Assembly: GCA_028023455.1 (NCBI GenBank)
Contig: JAQFVV010012441.1
Location: 3,719,911-3,783,910 of the forward strand
DNA from: Epiperipatus broadwayi
Taxonomy: Eukaryota; Onychophora; Udeonychophora; Euonychophora; Peripatidae
Length of the DNA stretch: 64,000 nt
Direction: 5' to 3'
The notes beneath the pieces were generated by a model. That model had not been told where the DNA came from, did no database searches, and worked only from the letters and a program-made list of their open reading frames with translations. Positions 60,044-64,000 of the stretch are shown here, piece after piece; positions within the stretch are counted from its first letter, which is position 1, and each line of letters opens with the position of its first letter. The translations under genes and the position numbers were made by a program.

Positions 60044-60186
60044 AGTTTTGAAGTCTTTTTTTTTCATATGTCAAAGCATCTGCCAGGAAGCTAACCCGTG
60101 ACAACTGTCTGCAGGCAACTGCTTGCTTGCAAGGCACTGTGCTGACCCTTCAGCTATCGACACTTGACAGTTTTGAAGTCTTTTTT
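60044..60186 (-). mobile_element. tRNA-derived SINE inside LINE copy B, 18-bp TSD
   Basis: The SINE body 60,062-60,168 reads on the minus strand GATAGCTGAAGGGTCAGC, CCTTGCAAGCAAG, GGGTTAGCTTCCTGG, then TTTGACATATG and an A-tail. AGTTTTGAAGTCTTTTTT flanks it at 60,044-60,061 and 60,169-60,186. LINE B coding similarity continues on both sides. Confidence 0.9.
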
Positions 60187-60365
60187 GAAGTATTGACAGT
60201 TGTTTGTATAAAGGGAGGAAGATAGATATGTCATCTATATATGCAATACGTGAGATGAACTGCTCTAAATGGGGGATATGGATACCAGTTATTTTCTGAT
60301 GAATTTGTATCAGAAGAGGATTGATATAATAAGTAAATAGAAACGAGCTTAGTTGGGGTCCTTGG

Positions 60366-61979
60366 AAAATAATTTATTCACATGATTATTTTATATATAT
60401 ATAAATCTTTCCATAAATTTATCCCAGCTAAATTATCATTTAACAACTACTTTAACCTGCAATTATCTTAACAAGAAATAATTCTTTTCAGTATATATTT
60501 AATAATACATGTGAATGAAAATAAAGGATAAAATTAAAATAATACTTTGCTATATATGATTTATAAAAATATATTGACCTTTAAATAAGTTCAAAGTCTA
60601 TATATAGTTAAGTATAACAATAATTTTTATAACTTTTTAATAGTTACTTTTCCAGTTGAAGGCGAATGTTATTTTGTCAAAACAATTCCCAAAATCTTTC
60701 TGTTTGCTCAGGAAAACCTTTAATATATATATGATAAATTACTTAATTCTAAGAAATAATACTCCTTTATGTTGTTTATCTTATAATCAATGAAATATAA
60801 TATAAATCTTTATTATATAATAATAACAACTTGTAAATACATCACAGAAAAATTATATATATAAAAGCCTTTTTCGGTAATTCTCAATTTTTTTACCCTT
60901 CTCAATATGATACCTCGTACTAATACTAACACGTATATTACGTATATAGCGACTTCTATTGACATTTTCTATAATTCACATTTTTATCATTTTATGATAA
61001 ATAAATAAATTCTGTTTTTAAATTGAAAATAATACCCCCCCCCCATATATATGTGTGTGTGTATTAGACAGAGAACCAATCATAGCTGAGCATGTTTTCA
61101 GCATTGTATACCAGATTCATGTCTAACAAACTATGAAAACTCAAACAAGTTGAAGTTCCAGAGTTTGCTGAGAAGAATGCTAATACATCTCTGGTTAGTA
61201 ACATTTTATGCTAAGAAAAGTTATGTAATATGATCACATGACAGGAAGGTGAAGGAGGTGTGTATATATATATATACATAGGTGTATTTATTATATATAT
61301 ACGTTAAATTAAATATGGTTGAGTTTAAAGACTATAAAATGATAATTAATAATTACATAGCAACACTATTGCTAATATATTTCTCTATTTATTACATGGA
61401 AATATCTTATCTCATTCCTTTGTTTACATCATTAATTATTCAATTCACATTTCAAATGTGAAATATGTAGAGCTCTCAAGAAAATGAAATTAATATTTAC
61501 AAGATATAAAGAAAAGATGAGATTTTTGTAGATCTCATGTCTGAATTTATATATCTTAATTTAGAAATGAAAGTAGATTTCGTTTTGTTTCTAAGTAAAC
61601 CCAAGACCAAAAAATTAGTGTTGGTTTTTTAGAGCAAATAGATTAGCTTAAAGGCTGCCGATAGTAATTGAGTTACCTAGCAACACTATTTCTAATATAT
61701 TTTTTCTAGTTATTACAGAAAATACCTCCAATCATTCTTTTGTTTCACACACAAATATAATATTGTTTTTTCTTCCATTTGTATTTGTAGTTGAAATTTG
61801 CATACATTTTTCATTTGGGTAATGAAGTTGTTTTTTTATTCTTTATTATCTAAAGCTATCATAACAGTTAAAACTTAAATAAAGCAATAACAACAGATTG
61901 CTGTCATTATCTTGTATTTAAACTTTAATTATTATGATGTGATTTGCATATGATAGTTAGCTATTGAAACTTATTTATA
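60366..61979. other. intergenic; weak internal repeat
   Basis: The block TAGCAACACTATT...CTAATATATTT occurs near 61,357 and 61,678 with similar flanks, a diverged direct repeat of about 100 bp. No gene. Confidence 0.4.
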
Positions 61980-62425
61980 TTAGGGGTTTGAACTTAGGAT
62001 TTTCAGCCTATATTCATCTTTCACTCTATCTCTAACAATCAATACACATGTCCACACACATGTAAATAAGATATATGATCCACTTATATGCACTTCTTGC
62101 AGAACCAGCAATCAGAACTCATCAGTTTGACCAGACCACAATCTCCCATACATAGATACAATCAGTTCTCAGCTTTTACTAAGATAGCAAGTCCTCAAAC
62201 TCCAATGGACAGGTCTCAGTTCTCCTATCTTTTCAACAATTCAACCATCAGTTTCTTTGAAAAACCAACAATGGAACACCCAATGCTCATGGTGGATTTG
62301 ATATTGTAGTCATAAATTCTGGTTATGCATAAAATGCATATATTGAGGTCAGGTGTATTGGTTGTTTGAGATGGAGTGGAGGATGAATATAGATTGAAAA
62401 TCCTAAGTTCAAATCTCTCTATTTA
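61980..62425. repeat. R475 diverged foldback copy
   Basis: A minus-strand piece (61,980-62,300) and a short plus-strand piece (62,320-62,425) share the tRNA-like block with B-box-like AAGTTCAAA. Internal blocks CAATGGACAGG and GATAGCAAGTCCTCAAAC match the R475 unit. Confidence 0.7.
62076..62138 (-). ncRNA. R475 hammerhead, decayed
   Basis: CTGATGA (plus 62,119-62,125) is kept, but a 7-nt insertion disrupts stem II and GAAA reads GAAG. Inactive. Confidence 0.6.
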
Positions 62426-63039
62426 CTGTAGTAAACATTCAGTGTACTGAATGAATAGTTTAATTATATATATTTATGATTAAATGAAAACTAATGAAAG
62501 TTCTTATCTAAATGAATTCTTTATATCAATTATTACTATTATTTCAAATTAAATGAATAATCATTGTTATGCCAATGGGTAGAATTAATTTTGAATTATT
62601 TTATATTTCATCAGCAGGCCTTAATAATGAATGAAAAACTTAAGAGTGAAAATTATAATTTTAACTCTAAAATAGCAAAACCTTCTGAAATGGCTCAAAT
62701 TATCTTCAATGCTTTATATTTAAGATTATGTTTTTAATGAAGAAAAAAAATATCACTGCTAGCAAAATGATTTAATAATAGAAGTGGTAGTGAATGGAAT
62801 AAAATGGATATGTTTAAAATAATATAAGATTTCAAAGAGAAGAGATGTTTAACTTGGTTGACAAGGTTTTTAGGCACATGGACTTCTATACACAGAAACT
62901 TCTAACTTTATCAATACTACATTTACATCACATAAGTGAATGGAAGATTTTATATGGATTAGAACAAAAAAGAGCACAATTTTTAATGATTCCATGTCTT
63001 TTGTCCATCAAGCGAAAAGAATTTTGAATAATATTTTTG
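62426..63039. other. intergenic, nothing recognised
   Basis: No supported feature. Confidence 0.4.
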
Positions 63040-63300
63040 TAGTTTAATTTTCACTATGTCACTATCATGCAAGATAGGCACTGGTTTCTGTCCACTTTTA
63101 ACACCTTGTGGAGGGATGTAATCATAAACATATGACCAAAGATATGTGAAAATGATTATGATCTCCAAGATGCACATTTTGCACTGAACCAGGACTCATC
63201 AGTTGGCCCAGACCATAATCGCTTACATATATCTTTATCATTGTTCATTATATATAGATAGAAAATTACTACAGTTTAATTGATAAATATCAAACTTACT
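63040..63300 (-). repeat. R475-related subfamily copy
   Basis: Shares the hammerhead region with R475 but has different flanks. The right side matches 800-935. The block ACACCTTGTGGAGGGATGTAATC recurs at 63,460-63,485, about 363 bp later. Confidence 0.65.
63161..63217 (-). ncRNA. R475-related hammerhead, inactive
   Basis: Minus strand CTGATGA (plus 63,196-63,202) with AAAA instead of GAAA and a broken stem II (GTCCT/AGTGC). Inner stem I CCAA/TTGG is kept. Confidence 0.6.
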
Positions 63301-63340
63301 GCTTATAATTTTGACACAAATCACTTAATGAAAGTATATT

Positions 63341-63607
63341 AATAATTTTTATTAGTCATTCTTTAGACTAAAGAGTATCCAATAATAAATAATATTTCTA
63401 TAGCATAATTTTTCATTACATTACTCTCAGGCAAGATAGGGAATAGTTTCTAGTGACTTTTAACACCTTATGGAGGGATGTAATCATACACATATGACTA
63501 AAGACATATGAAAAAGATGTGGGAGTGATGTAGTGAAAATTACACTACAGAAATATTGTTCATTGTTGGATAATCTCTAGTCTAATGAATGACTAATAAA
63601 AATTATT
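63341..63607. mobile_element. foldback (MITE-like) element with 40-bp terminal inverted repeats
   Basis: 63,341-63,380 is the near-perfect reverse complement of 63,568-63,607 (AATAATTTTTATTAGTCATT and complement). The interior includes a second copy of the GGAGGGATGTAATC block. A shorter relative lies at 946-1111. Confidence 0.75.
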
Positions 63608-64000
63608 GGAAAAATTTTGAATTTTTTAAAATTCAGTTATTACTGCTTCATTATGTTCCTAAATTTATTGCCAGAATAGTTAATTCAGGTAGACAATAAA
63701 GCTTTTTCCTATGTATTTTGACATTTGAAATCATCTGCTCTTTAAGATATCACCTTATCTGGAAAGAGTACCTAGAAGTAGAAAAATGTCTTTTAGCAAT
63801 ATTTTTGAATATTAAATATAGTATTTAGTATATTCCTTGAAACTATATTAGAGGACGTTTTATCACAGATGATCTGAAAATGAAATCCAATTTGTGTGCT
63901 GCACTTAGTAATATTTTGAGAAGCATGTGTGTGTGTGTGGTGAGGTTTATAAAACTATTGCACTAATCTGCATCAAGTGGTATGATAGTTACAGTGGAAA
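63608..64000. other. intergenic, nothing recognised
   Basis: A short GT run lies near 63,930. No other feature. Confidence 0.4.

Larger units (their letters stand above)
57959..60365 (-). pseudogene. L1/Tx1-like LINE copy B, tail-to-tail with copy A
   Basis: Minus-strand, 5'-truncated at about 60,365 within the palm block. QGPQLSSFLFTYYINPLL and AYIDDISIFL match copy A's QGSPLS... and AYMDD... blocks. DLFCGVCHAAEEM matches its zinc knuckle. NNTRQHSATFITKLKQLKNRD (58.3 kb) matches its C-terminus. There are stops and frameshifts, so it is clearly older than A. Its AATAAA lies at plus 57,975-57,980. It is interrupted by R446 (58,654-59,366) and a SINE (60,062-60,168). Confidence 0.85.

Overview
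The window is strongly AT-rich animal DNA with no host gene I can recognise. There are no spliced host exons, rRNA or true tRNA genes, and no prokaryotic signals. Everything with recognisable coding content belongs to retroelements: an RTE-like LINE, a Jockey/CR1-like LINE, two copies of an L1/Tx1-like LINE, short ends of further LINEs, and the 3' part of a Penelope-like element (PLE) with a GIY-YIG endonuclease. Around these lie tRNA-derived SINEs, foldback (inverted-repeat) elements and long microsatellites. The mixture suggests an invertebrate metazoan with a large repeat-rich genome. Cephalopod or another lophotrochozoan is possible, but the species cannot be fixed from sequence alone.

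The most interesting content is two unrelated families of tandem or foldback repeats that carry type I hammerhead ribozyme (HHR) cores. I call them R475 (unit about 472-487 bp) and R446 (unit about 447 bp). R475 has at least eight loci: 6.1-6.7, 15.2-16.1, 32.4-32.7, 37.1-37.9, 44.4-44.9, 48.3-49.2, 62.0-62.4 and 63.0-63.3 kb. The locus at 37.1-37.9 kb is a direct dimer whose two intact HHRs lie exactly 487 nt apart. R446 is best preserved at 58,654-59,366, where two intact HHRs lie 447 nt apart and the insertion has a 14-bp target-site duplication. Several stem base pairs covary between R475 copies. The architecture is that of retrozymes, small non-autonomous retroelements that replicate through self-cleaved circular RNA. 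A PLE fragment at 26.5-27.2 kb, flanked by inverted repeats that hold a third, minimal hammerhead-like motif, is a candidate for the enzymatic partner family.

Layout. 0-10 kb: unidentified dispersed repeats, R475 remnants and a small foldback element. 10.1-12.7 kb: 5'-truncated RTE LINE with only two frameshifts, then a minisatellite and a SINE. 14.2-16.3 kb: PLE remnants, R475 and the R342 foldback. 16.5-24.1 kb: decayed LINE pieces, an R560 repeat, a foldback and a CpG-dense patch. 26.1-27.7 kb: PLE. 28.6-38 kb: R446, R342, R475, R560, a LINE 3' end, a SINE and a hAT-type terminus. 41.1-42.5 kb: large tetranucleotide microsatellite whose repeat strand flips. 43.4-49.2 kb: foldbacks, R446, R475 and SINEs. 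49.4-52.5 kb: Jockey/CR1-like LINE split by a 1.4-kb tandem/inverted insertion with a 13-bp target-site duplication. 52.6-60.4 kb: a foldback, an L1/Tx1-like element in the arrangement expected of twin priming, and a second copy joined tail to tail; the second copy is itself interrupted by R446 and a SINE. 60.4-64 kb: R475 relatives and a foldback.

How they work together (inference): LINE endonuclease/RT activity explains the SINEs and truncated LINEs with their target-site duplications. The HHR repeats make no protein and would need RT/EN from elsewhere, with PLE or LINE machinery as candidates. Insertion order can be read in places: R446 and a SINE postdate L1/Tx1 copy B, and the 325-bp tandem array postdates the Jockey/CR1-like LINE.
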